Assembly: GCA_030765065.1 (NCBI GenBank)
Contig: CM060979.1
Location: forward strand, 105,574,350 to 105,638,349
DNA length: 64,000 nt
From: Deroplatys truncata
Taxonomy: Eukaryota; Arthropoda; Insecta; Mantodea; Mantidae
Direction: 5' to 3'
Part shown: positions 1 through 10,780 of the stretch, in pieces
Layout: every line of letters begins with the position of its first letter
Position numbering within the stretch: position 1 is the stretch's first letter
Notes under the pieces: model-generated
Told to the model about the DNA's origin: nothing
The model's database searches: none
What the model saw: the letters and a program-made list of their open reading frames with translations, nothing else
Program-made: the position numbers and the translations under genes

Positions 1-1882
1 TAAAAATGTCTGATTTTCCTGAGAGTAAGCATTAAAGCAGTTTCAAGCAATTTGTAGCATTAAAACTAATATGCATTGCTAGAAAAGGCTTGAGCACAGT
101 TTTGATTTTTATTATGAGATAATTCAGTAGTTGAAGTAGGTACATATTGATAAAATCCTGCACCACTGATTATCTTTAAAGTACAATAAATTCTGTTTAC
201 TTGAAACATGGTGTGTGCATTTAACTAAATATGTAATAGGATTTAAAATATTTTCAGTTTTATACAGTTCTGGTTTTGCCAGATGTGACACTGGCTCTTG
301 TTTTAACTGAAACGGCCTCAATTACAGCTTTTTAAGATTTTTTAAAAAAATTCAGCGTTTTGTCAACAATTTTGACATGGTGTTTATTTAGTCTCATTGA
401 TTTTCTTTTTAGCATGCATGAATAAAGTAACTTCAGAATCTGCATATAAATAACTGCTAAAATTAAATCGTTTTTAGTTTATCAAACTTACAACTTTGGT
501 GTGAGGGTTTGTTCAATAAGTATTATTTTTACTGTTACATTGTCCTGCACTATAAACTCTTAAAAATTAATTGCTCATATAATATGTAAGCAGTAACTTG
601 CTAAATGACTATTGGATATTTTGAAAAACAAAGAATGGGAAATGATAAATCCTTGATGTAAGCCAGAAGTATTAAAGCAACTACTATTAATGTAGTTTAG
701 TTTCATGGTTATGTAGGTATAGAATAGATGTAAACCAAAAATTTTAGAATGTGGTTCTTTAATTGGTTTATTGGGAATCAATGGAATGTTGTAGAATATT
801 TCTAACATAAAAAGTGAACATTTAAAAGATGCAAATACTTGCTATTGCGCAAGGAATGTGCAACACAAGATTGCTCTTTATTGTGAAAACATTTTATATG
901 TGAAGCAATTCATTGTAAAAACAGCTATTACCTCCTGCACAGTACCAATAGTGACAAATTCGTAAATATTTAACAACGTAGGCACTGAAGCAAACCATCC
1001 GCACATGTTTTTTATCCTGTGGTTATCACCTGTTAGGACAATATAGCATTAACCTGTGGTGTATAGTTACCAATATTTGCTTAAACAGACACTAATGTGT
1101 TAAACATCAGTGCAGAGTTTTGAGAAGACAACCTAAACGGATTATAGTATTTTTTTTATTATTATTTATTTTTTAAATAATCCTTTACTGTGTTGGTAAG
1201 AGTAATACTTGTTTCTGCCAGCTTAACTACATATGCTTTCGCCTTTATTTTTATTCTGTTTGCACAATATGCTCACTGATCAATAAATGAACTGCTGTTC
1301 ATTATACTATCCAACTTCTGCACAATTCATAGCTCGGAATTTATAATTCCCTTGTCAGTGTTATTTAGACAGAAACTTTTATTATAATCTTGAGGTCATT
1401 CCTGCTATCCCATATATTTTTCATTTGGCGTTGCGAGATCTGTGCCTAGTAATACAGGCTGTTTAGGAAACTTATCTAAGCTTTTTATCTAGTAGATATT
1501 GTTCTTGGGAACTATTTATAACAAAAAATAAGCACAGTAAACCTAAATGTGAATTATAAATTTTGGACCTCTAGAAACTAAACTCTTCAGAATATCTGAA
1601 AGTCTTGTCACTTACAGTAGTAATCTACAAATAAAATCTGGGGATGATTTGTTGTCTTTTAGATTTAATATAGCCTGAGATGCAAATGTAAAGATGTATG
1701 TGCAGTCATACAATATTCGAATGACCAAATTGAGAATTAATAAATTCACTCATAGTGGGGACCTAAATTGATAGCACAGCATGAAAGTGTCAGTATGTGG
1801 AAATGCCACTCTTGGAGCAGGTAGAATGTTAATGTGACTCACTCACTGCATGATGCCTTTTTTGCACCTTTTGCTGGCATAG
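1..1882 (+). other. Intron upstream of exon 5 (partial)
   Basis: AT-rich intronic sequence. I scanned for a second exon-5-like segment, since arthropod tropomyosins commonly use another version, and saw none here; if it exists it lies farther left. No mobile element recognised. Confidence 0.6.
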
Positions 1883-1953
1883 GTGGCCAGAAAACTGGTG
1901 TTGATGGAACAGGACTTGGAAAGAGCTGAAGAACGCGCAGAGCAGAGTGATAG
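1883..1953 (+). CDS. Tm1: Tropomyosin exon 5 (alternative-type, VARKLVLMEQ form)
   Basis: This 71-nt exon encodes the segment beginning VARKLVLMEQDLERAEERAE, equivalent to residues 165-188. It follows ...cataG and ends in GATAG|gtgagt, a strong donor. The last two bases AG combine with the C of the next exon to give the Ser before KIVELEEEL. The usual muscle form of this segment reads ARKLAMVEADLERAEERAE, so the VLMEQ wording suggests one member of a mutually exclusive pair whose partner is upstream of the window. The exon lies in the middle period of the coiled coil and contributes hydrophobic a/d core residues. Confidence 0.93.
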
Positions 1954-3927
1954 GTGAGTGGTTTGGGCGGCAGGGGCAGTTCTTAAAAGTACTTGTAATT
2001 GTGTATAAAAAGTATTTTAGAATGAAAGTGGGTATTAAGTTTCAAGTTACGACATGACAATTTTCTTTTTATCTAAGTGAAATAACTATCAGTAGTACAC
2101 ATTTATGTCGAAAACAGTCAATCATTGTTTCAATTTGGATCAGCTCAGATCAAGTAAAAAGCTTTTTATAAAATGGAAACATAATTTGGGATTGTAGAAC
2201 TGTAGGACAGTTAGGTGATTGATTACCTAGTCTGTTTTTGTTTTAGAAATGGAAATACTTTATATATGTTAAAATGTTCAAATCTCTCTTTAAAGTAGGT
2301 AACCCTTCAAAGCTCTTTCAAAGTGCATGATGTTAGCATCTGTAATTGTGTGTACTGTTTAGATAAAACTAGAAAGATGTGTTGTTTCAGAAATAATACA
2401 AGTGATCAAATTTATTTGGAGCTTCCTAGGAGCCAGTTTTGAAACAATTTTATCGTTGTTTTAGGAAAAAGTTTATTGGTCTAGTCGGACACCAGTTTGG
2501 AGGAATTGATGTGGGGAACAGGGGGAGTGCTTAGTAGAAATAGAGAAGGGCAAGGAGTGACTTATTGTTAATGCCATTTTGTATTGGTTGGCATGGGACC
2601 ATAAGCATGTATTTTCATAGAGTAGTATAACATCAGGAGAAGTACATTTGTTTGTAAATTTACAGTTTTGTTGCATTAAATTCAGACATGTTGGGAAGGG
2701 TATGTAATAATTTTTGAGGGGACCTAATCTTTTTCAGTATTGCAGTTTAATATAAGTATATAAACACTTAAAATATTTTCAGAACATTCAAATAGTTAAT
2801 TAAACTTTTTACAGTAGTGTTCTTTGAAGCTATATAATTGCATTTATACCATATATGGCATCATAATAGTTTTTTAAAATGTCAGTTTTTTTCATCTGTG
2901 AGAACACATTGCTGGTTTACAATTTGCATTTCACTGGTTTTGAATCAGTTGACTAAAGAAAGTGTAATCATGTGGTTTGATCCATTGCAGATCCAAGCCA
3001 AGTTCTGATAAATGCGTAACCACCCATTAGGATGCATCTCTTTAAAGACATTTGTTTATCCTGTATAATCTCTTCAAAAAATAAATAGAAGCTTCTAGGA
3101 AAATGTAAAGAAATTTGGTCACTTTGTATATGGTAAATGCTGAACCGAGGCTTAAACTTCCAAAACAAGTGGTCAGTTTGCATTGAAAGTAATGGTGTTG
3201 TGTGCAGCTTAGTATGTAGTCTGTATATTATGTAATTTTGTGTGTTCTTTGTTTGGAGTCCTGTGCTAATATCTGGAATGTGCTTATGCTGAGACATCAG
3301 GCTCATGTGGGCTTATCAGTATTGTGTAGTTTGCTCTCAGATTTATTTGTTATGCACCCATGTGTTAGTATAAAAAAGAGCTTTTGACAGGAGCAATGCA
3401 GAAATCTAATGAAATCTGAATCTTACAAATTATTGCATTTATAACATGTTTTGTTCCCATTATAACTTAGCTAAAGCACAGGTTTGTGCCTGTACATATT
3501 AATTTTTAACATTCTAGTTTGCCAAAGTGTATTTTAATTTATTGTACAATTTTAATTTTTGAGAGTAGCAAAACCAAAATGTAATTCAAAAGATTGAAAA
3601 AGATTTTTCTAAGATTCATATTTCAAAGCAGATAAATAAAAGGCAAATTTCATTGTTTGCTCTCCTTAAATGGCAATATTATGAGAGAGAATCATTTTAA
3701 ATTTTGTTTTTATAATCATAAACCTAATTAATATATGCACTTGATGTGGAAAGTTATGCTTTGAGTGAGAGATTAAAATTCTGAAATTTATCCCTGCTAG
3801 AAGTAAGGTGCTTGTTAATGCCCACATCAATAAACAAGAGGGTATAGTAATAATTGCTGTTCATGAATGCTTGATAGAATTTTGTACTCTTTTAAAAAAA
3901 TATAACACCATTGTTTACTTTTTACAG
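1954..3927 (+). other. Intron 5-6
   Basis: About 2 kb of AT-rich intron. The open frames on the minus strand here (for example 2968-3306) have no family-like content. No transposon or RNA gene recognised. Confidence 0.6.
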
Positions 3928-4003
3928 CAAAATTGTAGAACTTGAGGAGGAACTCCGTGTTGTAGGCAATAACCTGAAGTCTCTTGAGGTGTCTGAAGAA
4001 AAG
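3928..4003 (+). CDS. Tm1: Tropomyosin exon 6
   Basis: This 76-nt exon encodes [20 protein letters not shown] followed by VSEEK, equivalent to residues 189-213, with one leading base completing the split Ser codon. The acceptor is ttgtttactttttacag and the donor AAG|gtaagg. The sequence is nearly invariant among arthropod tropomyosins, so the identification is secure. No alternative copy of this exon is visible nearby. Confidence 0.97.
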
Positions 4004-4739
4004 GTAAGGGTCTATATAATGTTTGTGAAGTAATCAGAAATAAAATATTTTTAAATATCAGAAGATAATTAAATTTTCTTTTACGTCATAAATCAAAAGA
4101 ATTTAAAAATAAAAAAATTAGAAGTTATAAATTTCTGCTGATTAGGAGTAAATGCATTCTAGTTTTTTATTATTATGTAATATAAAATGCCATAAAGAAT
4201 GAAGATATACAGGATGGCGTTATAAGTGCAAATATGTTGATTTGTTAAAGAACAGTGAATGTTGCAGAAGATCCTATGAATGTCTCATTAAGCCATCAAT
4301 GGATCAAATATTTTAAGAATTGTGTAGCAAAGAATTGTGTTATAAAAATTGGAGTATCAGCATTTTAGCCTAGTACAGATAAGAAATGGCTATTGTTCTT
4401 GTCCCTGTAATTGTGAATGCAGGAAGAGGAAGGGGTGGGGAGGGACGTGCTGCAAGGTTGCATGCTAACAGCTTCAAAATCATAATGTACTTTTGTGTGG
4501 AGAAGGTTTATAGATATATTGCTGCACCACAGTTTTTAGTAAATAATGAACATAATTGCATTTGTAACCCTCCCAGCCTGTGTACTGAAGTGGTGTAAGG
4601 CATAAAAATTCATACCAAGGTACTATACAAGTCTTTTATTTGACTGGTGATTAAATCTGCATTTTTACAGGTTTTCCATATTTTTAACTAGAGAAAACTA
4701 GTATTTATACTTGACTATTAGGAATGACTAGGAAAAAGT

Positions 4740-4942
4740 AGGTTCACAATCATAGTCAACCTGTGTAATGCACTTGGTTGAGTTCTAACTTTTTGTACTG
4801 AAGGTTGCAGGTTTGATCCTGGTTCAGGATAATAAACATCTGATTTGACGTAAAAGAATTCCTGTTTGACAAAATTCCAGCACACTAGTGAAGCTAGTAT
4901 GACCACAGTGGACATTACCATCATTAAATAAAATAATGCATT
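4740..4942 (+). repeat. tRNA-derived SINE, degenerate
   Basis: The segment starts with a tRNA-like head (A-box-like around acttggttgagttc, B-box-like gcaggtttgatcctgg near 4808) and ends in an AT-rich trinucleotide-like tail (catcattaaataaaata). This head-body-tail layout is typical of Pol III-derived insect SINEs. The short reverse-strand open frame over it (4718-4948) has no coding character. Confidence 0.7.
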
Positions 4943-5339
4943 GTTCAAATTTGTTGATCAGATTTTCTGTGTAGATGAAGAAGAAAAGGAGATCTAGAGA
5001 TTTTTAAAGCATCATTGTTTTTAGGCTAACATAATGTTTTATAGCGAGTAATACTTAACAATAATTTTGATCAAACAAATAAAGTAAATGAATTGCGTAC
5101 CTTAAGCTTAAATTTGGGTCATTTTTGTATGCAACTTTACTAGTGGAGCATAAAGCATATTGAATGCAATATTTGAGAATCTCCTTAGTGCATTAAAAGT
5201 TTCTGTCTTTAGAGTTAAAGATTAGCCAATAAATTTTAACATATTTGTTACAAAGAGCATTCTTATTTATAACAGTGCTTTTTCTGACGTACATATCTAA
5301 TCATTTATTATAAATTGCTTTTATCAGGATTAAGTGTAC

Positions 5340-5440
5340 TAAGGTGGCCTGAAGGTAACATGCTTGCCATCCAAACTGAAAGTCTTGATTCTTAGTGGGA
5401 CAAGTTGTGAGAGTGAGATTTTTATCAAAGTTTTTGTTTT
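5340..5440 (+). repeat. Decayed tRNA-derived SINE head
   Basis: The stretch beginning aaggtggcctgaaggtaaca resembles the first half of a tRNA with an A box, and cttgattcttag about 45 nt later stands where a B box (GGTTCGATTCC) would be. The body is unrecognisable. It is probably an old SINE rather than a tRNA gene, because the T arm is broken. Confidence 0.5.
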
Positions 5441-6070
5441 GCTGAAAAGATAAATGTCAGGTATTATGAACTTCAGGGGCTCATCTGTGCTATGGGATTA
5501 ATAAAAGGAGGAACTGATGAAATATTAATCGTCATTGGTGAATAGTTAAGTTTGAACCTATAGTGGTATCCTGTATGTTTTAAATCTGTCTTAGGATTAT
5601 TTTTCACAGTGTGTATAACATGAAATGTAACGGTACTGCCATCCTTCATGCTGTGCCAATAATTGGAATATTTTAGCCCAATAAGTAAGATAACGATTCA
5701 TTTTAGCAGCAGTTGATATACAACCTTTTGAAGAGCTAAAAGTATTAAATTTATAAATTGCTCATAGTTAATTACAGCATGAATAATAAAGCATTTTACA
5801 CCACTTTAAGAAAAACACAATTCCTCCTAGTATTTCTAACTTCAAGATTTTGTTGATCCTCCAGGCGATCTTTAGTTCACTCACTTTAAATGATTTACAT
5901 TTTGATATTCAAATTAAAATTTGTAATTATTGTATATTGAAATTTGATATAACTAATTTCAAAATCAGCTAAATACACAATTAAGAAATTACAAAGCCAG
6001 TAGGTTTAGTGGAATAGGAAAAAATTAATGATTTGTAACACTTTGGCTGGTGTTTGTATTGTGACCTTAG

Positions 6071-6133
6071 GCCAACCAACGTGAGGAGGAGTACAAGCAG
6101 CAGATTAAGACTTTGACCACGAGGCTAAAGGAG
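6071..6133 (+). CDS. Tm1: Tropomyosin exon 7a (muscle-type)
   Basis: This 63-nt, phase-0 exon encodes ANQREEEYKQQIKTLTTRLK plus E, equivalent to residues 214-234 and matching the common arthropod muscle form. Heptad core positions are A214, E218, Y221, I225, L228 and L232. The acceptor (gtgaccttag) has a G-interrupted pyrimidine tract and the donor GAG|gtaccg departs from consensus. Both sites look weaker than those of exons 7b and 7c, which suggests that inclusion needs tissue-specific help. Confidence 0.96.
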
Positions 6134-6282
6134 GTACCGTGTTATGTCCCCACATCTAACTTTTCCCCCTATTTACATACAACGCATGTTGTGCTGTGTG
6201 TCCTAACTGAGTAGCGGACAGCCTGATTGTGTTGTAACATGATATTGTTGTGAATTTTCTCTCAATTACACCTTACTTCTAG
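6134..6282 (+). other. Short intron between exons 7a and 7b
   Basis: Only 149 nt separate the two alternative exons, by far the shortest intron in this region. The pyrimidine tract before 7b (ttttctctcaattacaccttacttctag) is strong. The closeness may help keep the two exons from being joined, but that is inference. Confidence 0.7.
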
Positions 6283-6345
6283 GCGACCCAGCGGGAAGAA
6301 TCGTTTGAGGAACAGGTTAAAGCCCTTACCGGATCGCTGAAAGAG
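6283..6345 (+). CDS. Tm1: Tropomyosin exon 7b (alternative to 7a and 7c)
   Basis: A 63-nt, phase-0 exon with good splice sites (cttctag and GAG|gtaaca). It encodes ATQREESFEEQVKALTGSLK plus E, and is clearly paralogous to exon 7a. The heptad core is A, E, F, V, L, L at the same six positions, so it fits the coiled coil as a replacement. Used alone it keeps the protein at 284 residues. Confidence 0.94.
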
Positions 6346-7483
6346 GTAACAACAGCGGCAGTTGTTGAGAACACATTAAAATATAGTGCTGCATTTCAGT
6401 TGGGGCATATGTGCAGGGTGAATCCATCGGTTGCCGGCGCTGCTTTCCTTCTATTTGCCGTACTTTGTTATTTATCTTTGGAAACCTTGTTATACATATT
6501 TCTTTGTTGGATTCTTTAGAGTTCATGATAGGAAATGTGGACATGTAGTTGGCTCTGCTTTGGTAGATGTACATAAATTAAGATGAAACATCATTGAAAG
6601 AACATCTTGAAATGTAAATCTTTTAGCAGTAATTCAAACCAATAATTAATTATAATTGTTAAATTAAGGGATTAGGGAATATAATTTACAATTCAATGCC
6701 TGATTTTCTTAAAATCTTCACCAAACACGATTTGAATTTTAGTACCTCGTTTCTATGCAATATTTCAAGAATGTTTTGACATAGAAAGCATATAGCTTAT
6801 GCTTTAGATGCATGCAAAGCATTTATATAACCATAACACTTCAATGAGTTTGCTAAGAATTTGTCCACATTTATATCATGAAGAATCAAACTGTCCTTCT
6901 GGGTCTTTCTGTTCAACATGTATGACTTACTTTTGTTTTACAGTTTTTGAGTGTGCACGTCCTGTCGTTTGCTGGCCTTGTTAACTGTTTTAATGTGCTC
7001 CCAATGTAGAACTTGTTTTGATTAAACGTTTGTTCTGACACGTCTCAGCCTCAAATCCCGCTCTCATGTGATTAAGAATACTTTGTTTTGGCTTCATCTC
7101 AGTTTTTGATAATTGGAGGGGGAACTTGGATGTTTCTCATGTGTAAATTTTGATTTTAAGAATTTTTAATATTTTGTTTATTATGTTTTTAAATTAGCTT
7201 ACATTTTGATTCTAAAAACTGAGGTTCTTTCCATGGCTGCAGTGGCATAGCACTGTCCAGGAAGAAGCAAATCAAAAGAAAATAATTTTTAAATGAAATA
7301 GTGTTGCTAACTGATGCAGGACTTTGAGGCAGCTATGTGCCAAGAATAGTGTTTTTTTTTTTTTTTCCAACCCCCTTCCCGGTTTTGGCGTACTTATCTT
7401 AGCATGCCGTGTTGTATTGTGATTTTAAAACAAGCCTTTTTGTGTTGTTTCTGTCATTCCATGGTAACCAAAATATCTAACAG
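6346..7483 (+). other. Intron 7b-7c
   Basis: About 1.1 kb, AT-rich, with a T tract at 7352-7367. No further exon-7-like segment or mobile element seen. Confidence 0.6.
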
Positions 7484-7546
7484 GCCACTGCTACCAAAGA
7501 GCATTGTGAGGACAAAATTCATTTGATATCAGATAAACTGCGTGAA
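7484..7546 (+). CDS. Tm1: Tropomyosin exon 7c (divergent alternative)
   Basis: A 63-nt, phase-0 exon bounded by aatatctaacag and the strong donor GAA|gtaagt. It encodes ATATKEHCEDKIHLISDKLR plus E. The sequence is much diverged from 7a and 7b but keeps the length, the Ala start, the Lys-Leu-[Lys/Arg]-Glu end and the heptad (A, K, C, I, I, L in core positions). A Cys occupies core position 221, where 7a has Tyr and 7b Phe. Identical length and phase, and position between exons 7b and 8, make a third mutually exclusive choice the best reading; transcript support cannot be seen here. Confidence 0.88.
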
Positions 7547-10500
7547 GTAAGTATTAGTCGTTACAGCCTTTTGCATGTGAGCGGGTAGCTAGTGCTGGGA
7601 TTTTTTTATTTTTACTTTTTATACATGTTGTTGTGGTGGATATTTGCCACAGAAACTGAAAATAACTTCATTTCTCATTGGGTGCTGGTTAGAACAGATG
7701 ATGTTTATTAAAAGAATAAATTTTTAAGCAATATTTATTAAATGTTGACATGATTCAGATAGACAGTGAACTATTGTACAGGTTTCCAACAGTCTTATTT
7801 ACTTTCTCTTTCTCTCTATTTCTGTCATGCTCAATGCCTCTGGGAGCTTATGCTTTTTAGGTGCAGTAGCCATTATAAATTTTGGAGGTGTAGAATTATT
7901 GGTACTAATGAAATTAGCTAATGGTTATAAAGACCAACTATTTTTTTCATTTCAATGAAATAAGTATAAAAAGATTTCTGTTTATAGACAGTTTTATTTA
8001 ATATCTCTATGTATTGTGAAGAAAAAGATAGATTAGATTAAACTGGAAGACAGGTTCTGATTAGTAAGATTAACTGTGTTGAAGGATTTTAAATTTTGAC
8101 AGACTGCCTTTGTGGTTGAGTGGTCAGTATTTGGACTTCTTAGCTCAAATGTTCAGGGTTGATACACTGCTGGAGTAGAGTAATTTTTCTTAAATTGCAA
8201 ACATTCCTTGTCCTTCACATACTCTGGAAATAGCAAGTGTATATGAGGTGTTTCATAGCAAAAGTGCATTAAATAAAAATTTAAAAAGCTCTGTTACAAG
8301 TTACGAAAACACCATCATTGTTTTTCAAGTCAAAGCCCCCAATATGGCCATAGAAGTTAAATGGGGCTGTAAATGCTCTCTACTAATTTTATAGAGAAAA
8401 TAAGATTGAACACCTAAACATGCATACAGAGAGAACATAACTATTCTACAGCATATTGCATTTAAACCTGAGCAAATGACATGTTGGGTGTCAACAGTAA
8501 CACCAGGTAAGCAGAAATTGGAATATTTCAAATGTTTTTATATCAATAGTTGGTCTATAGCATAATTCATTCATATCAACAGCATTTGTAATAAAATATT
8601 GGGATTGTTTAAAAAACTGATCAGCTTTTGTAAAATATTTGCTTATGAGTTTATTACTACTAAAATTATTAACAAAAATGGTGTATTGGCATGCATGTAC
8701 TAGAAATATTCTTATAGCACCTTTCTTCATTTTCTTTCGTCAACTTGTTTCACACTGCATGTGCTTGATGGAACTCTTTGTGCTATCGTAATGTGTTCAT
8801 ATTCTTTTATTAAATTTAATTATACTTTTGCATTTTATTACAATTAAATACAATGAAAAATAATAATGAAAACAAAAGTGTGCAATTGTTATGGTTCATT
8901 GAATTCTGCAATGTAAATAAAACTTAAATTCTATATGCAGGCACATGTTTGTAAAAGAATATTTATGGATATATAAGACAAAGCCTTTCAGTTTTCCTGA
9001 GCTGTGATTTTAAATTTCAACAAAAACATTTTTTTTCCCCCATGCTGTTTCTTCAAATGCAGTGAGATCAATAGTGACAAATTTTGTTTCATATTGTACA
9101 GACTTGGCAAAAAGTTTTTATTTGAGTAGATTATATAGAACAGTTACATGCTATTGAAGAACAGCTAGAGGGAATTTGAAGCTTAAATCCAACTGAAGGG
9201 TATACGATTGGTTAAATCCTTGCTGAACATATATATGATGGTGAATGGCCAGAGGGTACAAGTTTTCAAAGAGTTTGTAAAATATTTGCAGCCTTTGTAA
9301 GCACATTGGTTAGGGAAACTATGGTCAGACTTGGTCTGTTTGAGTGGTTTAAATAACATAACTTTTAAAAAGGCAGAGATCACAAACGTGATTGTGTGTT
9401 TTTTTTTATATATACAAACCAAAGGTTAGAAGTGGTGAAATTCAAAGCCAAGACCATGGTTCAACAACTGATCATAGCCTTGTTCATTTCCTTGCGAGGC
9501 AGTGTCTGTAGGTGACTCCACTCAAATCCATAAATTTTTTATATAGTTGCCAGAGGAATAGTTGCAAAAATGATAAGCATTTATAATTAAATGAAGGTAA
9601 AACAGTAAAATGTTCACTATGTGCATCTCTATGTGCTTTCTTGTAGCCCCTGGAATGTCACTGCCTGCGCAGTTTCTTGTAAAGAAATGTAACCTCTGAA
9701 TACATGTAGTTATATAGCAGCTGTAAGAAATCGTAGCGAAACAGTTTGAATCTCTCTAGGAATGAACGATTATAGCAGTTGATAGTGCGGAAGAATGCTA
9801 AAGAGAATTAAATTTAGCAAGTTTGATTGCTTAGTTTTCATTATGTGTTTATCAGGTTTCGAAAATTATATTCCTCTCGGGTCACAAAACACTTTAAATC
9901 AAAGTTGAGTGTCAGCAGGAGGCCAAGGGCAGGGGGAGAGAATTGAAATCTATAGGATTAAAATCGTGTGTACTTTGGACATCATCTGAAACAAAAGTTA
10001 TAGTGGAGAATTAACCTGTTCGTTTATGTGTGATGTATCGTATTGTTAGATACAACACTATCTGTGATTCATAAGCAAGGGAATGGAAGGCCTAGCTTTT
10101 TCTTACAGTGAAATACTCCTTATTTCACTAACGGTAACTTTGCTTTTCCCCTTGACCCACTTGTGCTATGCTTCTCATCAAGTTACTAGCTGAGAGCCAG
10201 GTGCAGGAAGAGATTTCGTCACTGACATCAGGTCATTCAGTTGGCTGACACTGTTCCAGTTTTGATATTAAATGTTGCAAACACTCCATATTCGAAAACA
10301 AGGTACTGCAAACAAAATCCTTTTTATTTACTAAATGTTGATCAGACATAATAATTATGTGAAGTTTAGGCTCACTAAATTTTATCACATATTGGCAAGC
10401 ATAGGTTCCTTTCTTTACAACTGCTGTAAAAGCTGAACCTTGCTTTGCTGTTTTGGTATGCATATTTATGTAAATATGAATGATTGGATGAAAAGTATTT

Positions 10501-10710
10501 CAATTTCTTGTTTAGCCAGAATTCTCAGTTCAGGCATGCAGAATTTGATGAATCTGATAATTTAGTGCACAATTTTTTTTGTTTCTTTGAATTTCAATCT
10601 TAAAAAGATCTAGTAAGATTTTGCAGTGAAGTAACTTAAAATCTTCATTCAAAAATAGGCAGCTTCATTAGTTAAGAATGAGTGTAAATATGTATGTGTT
10701 TGCAATGCAG
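7547..10710 (+). other. Intron 7c-8
   Basis: About 3.2 kb, AT-rich, with one decayed SINE near 8098. The open frames scattered here on both strands show no recognisable domain. No other element identified. Confidence 0.6.
8098..8235 (+). repeat. tRNA-derived SINE, degenerate
   Basis: Contains gtggttgagtggtcagta, a good A box, then gttcagggttgatac about 45 nt later as a damaged B box, followed by a short body (gtaatttttcttaaattgc). This is the usual arrangement of insect tRNA-derived SINEs. Not a functional tRNA: the T loop is degraded. Confidence 0.65.
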
Positions 10711-10780
10711 GCTGAGGCCCGAGCTGAGTTCGCTGAGAGGTCGGTGCAGAAGTTGCAGAAGGAGGTTGACAGGCTTGAGG
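10711..10780 (+). CDS. Tm1: Tropomyosin exon 8 (constitutive)
   Basis: A 70-nt exon between ttgcaatgcag and the perfect donor GG|gtaagt. It encodes AEARAEFAERSVQKLQKEVD followed by RLE and the first base of an Asp codon, equivalent to residues 235-257. It is one of the most conserved parts of tropomyosin. Only one copy is present, so it appears common to all forms and serves as the branch point for splicing to any of four last exons. Confidence 0.97.

Larger units (their letters stand above)
4004..6070 (+). other. Intron 6-7a
   Basis: About 2.1 kb, AT-rich. It holds two decayed tRNA-derived SINEs (listed separately near 4740 and 5340). Nothing else recognised. Confidence 0.6.

Noticed and set aside
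2968..3306. 112-residue minus-strand open frame in intron 5-6
   Set aside because: No conserved motif, AT-driven composition, and located within an intron of an opposite-strand gene.
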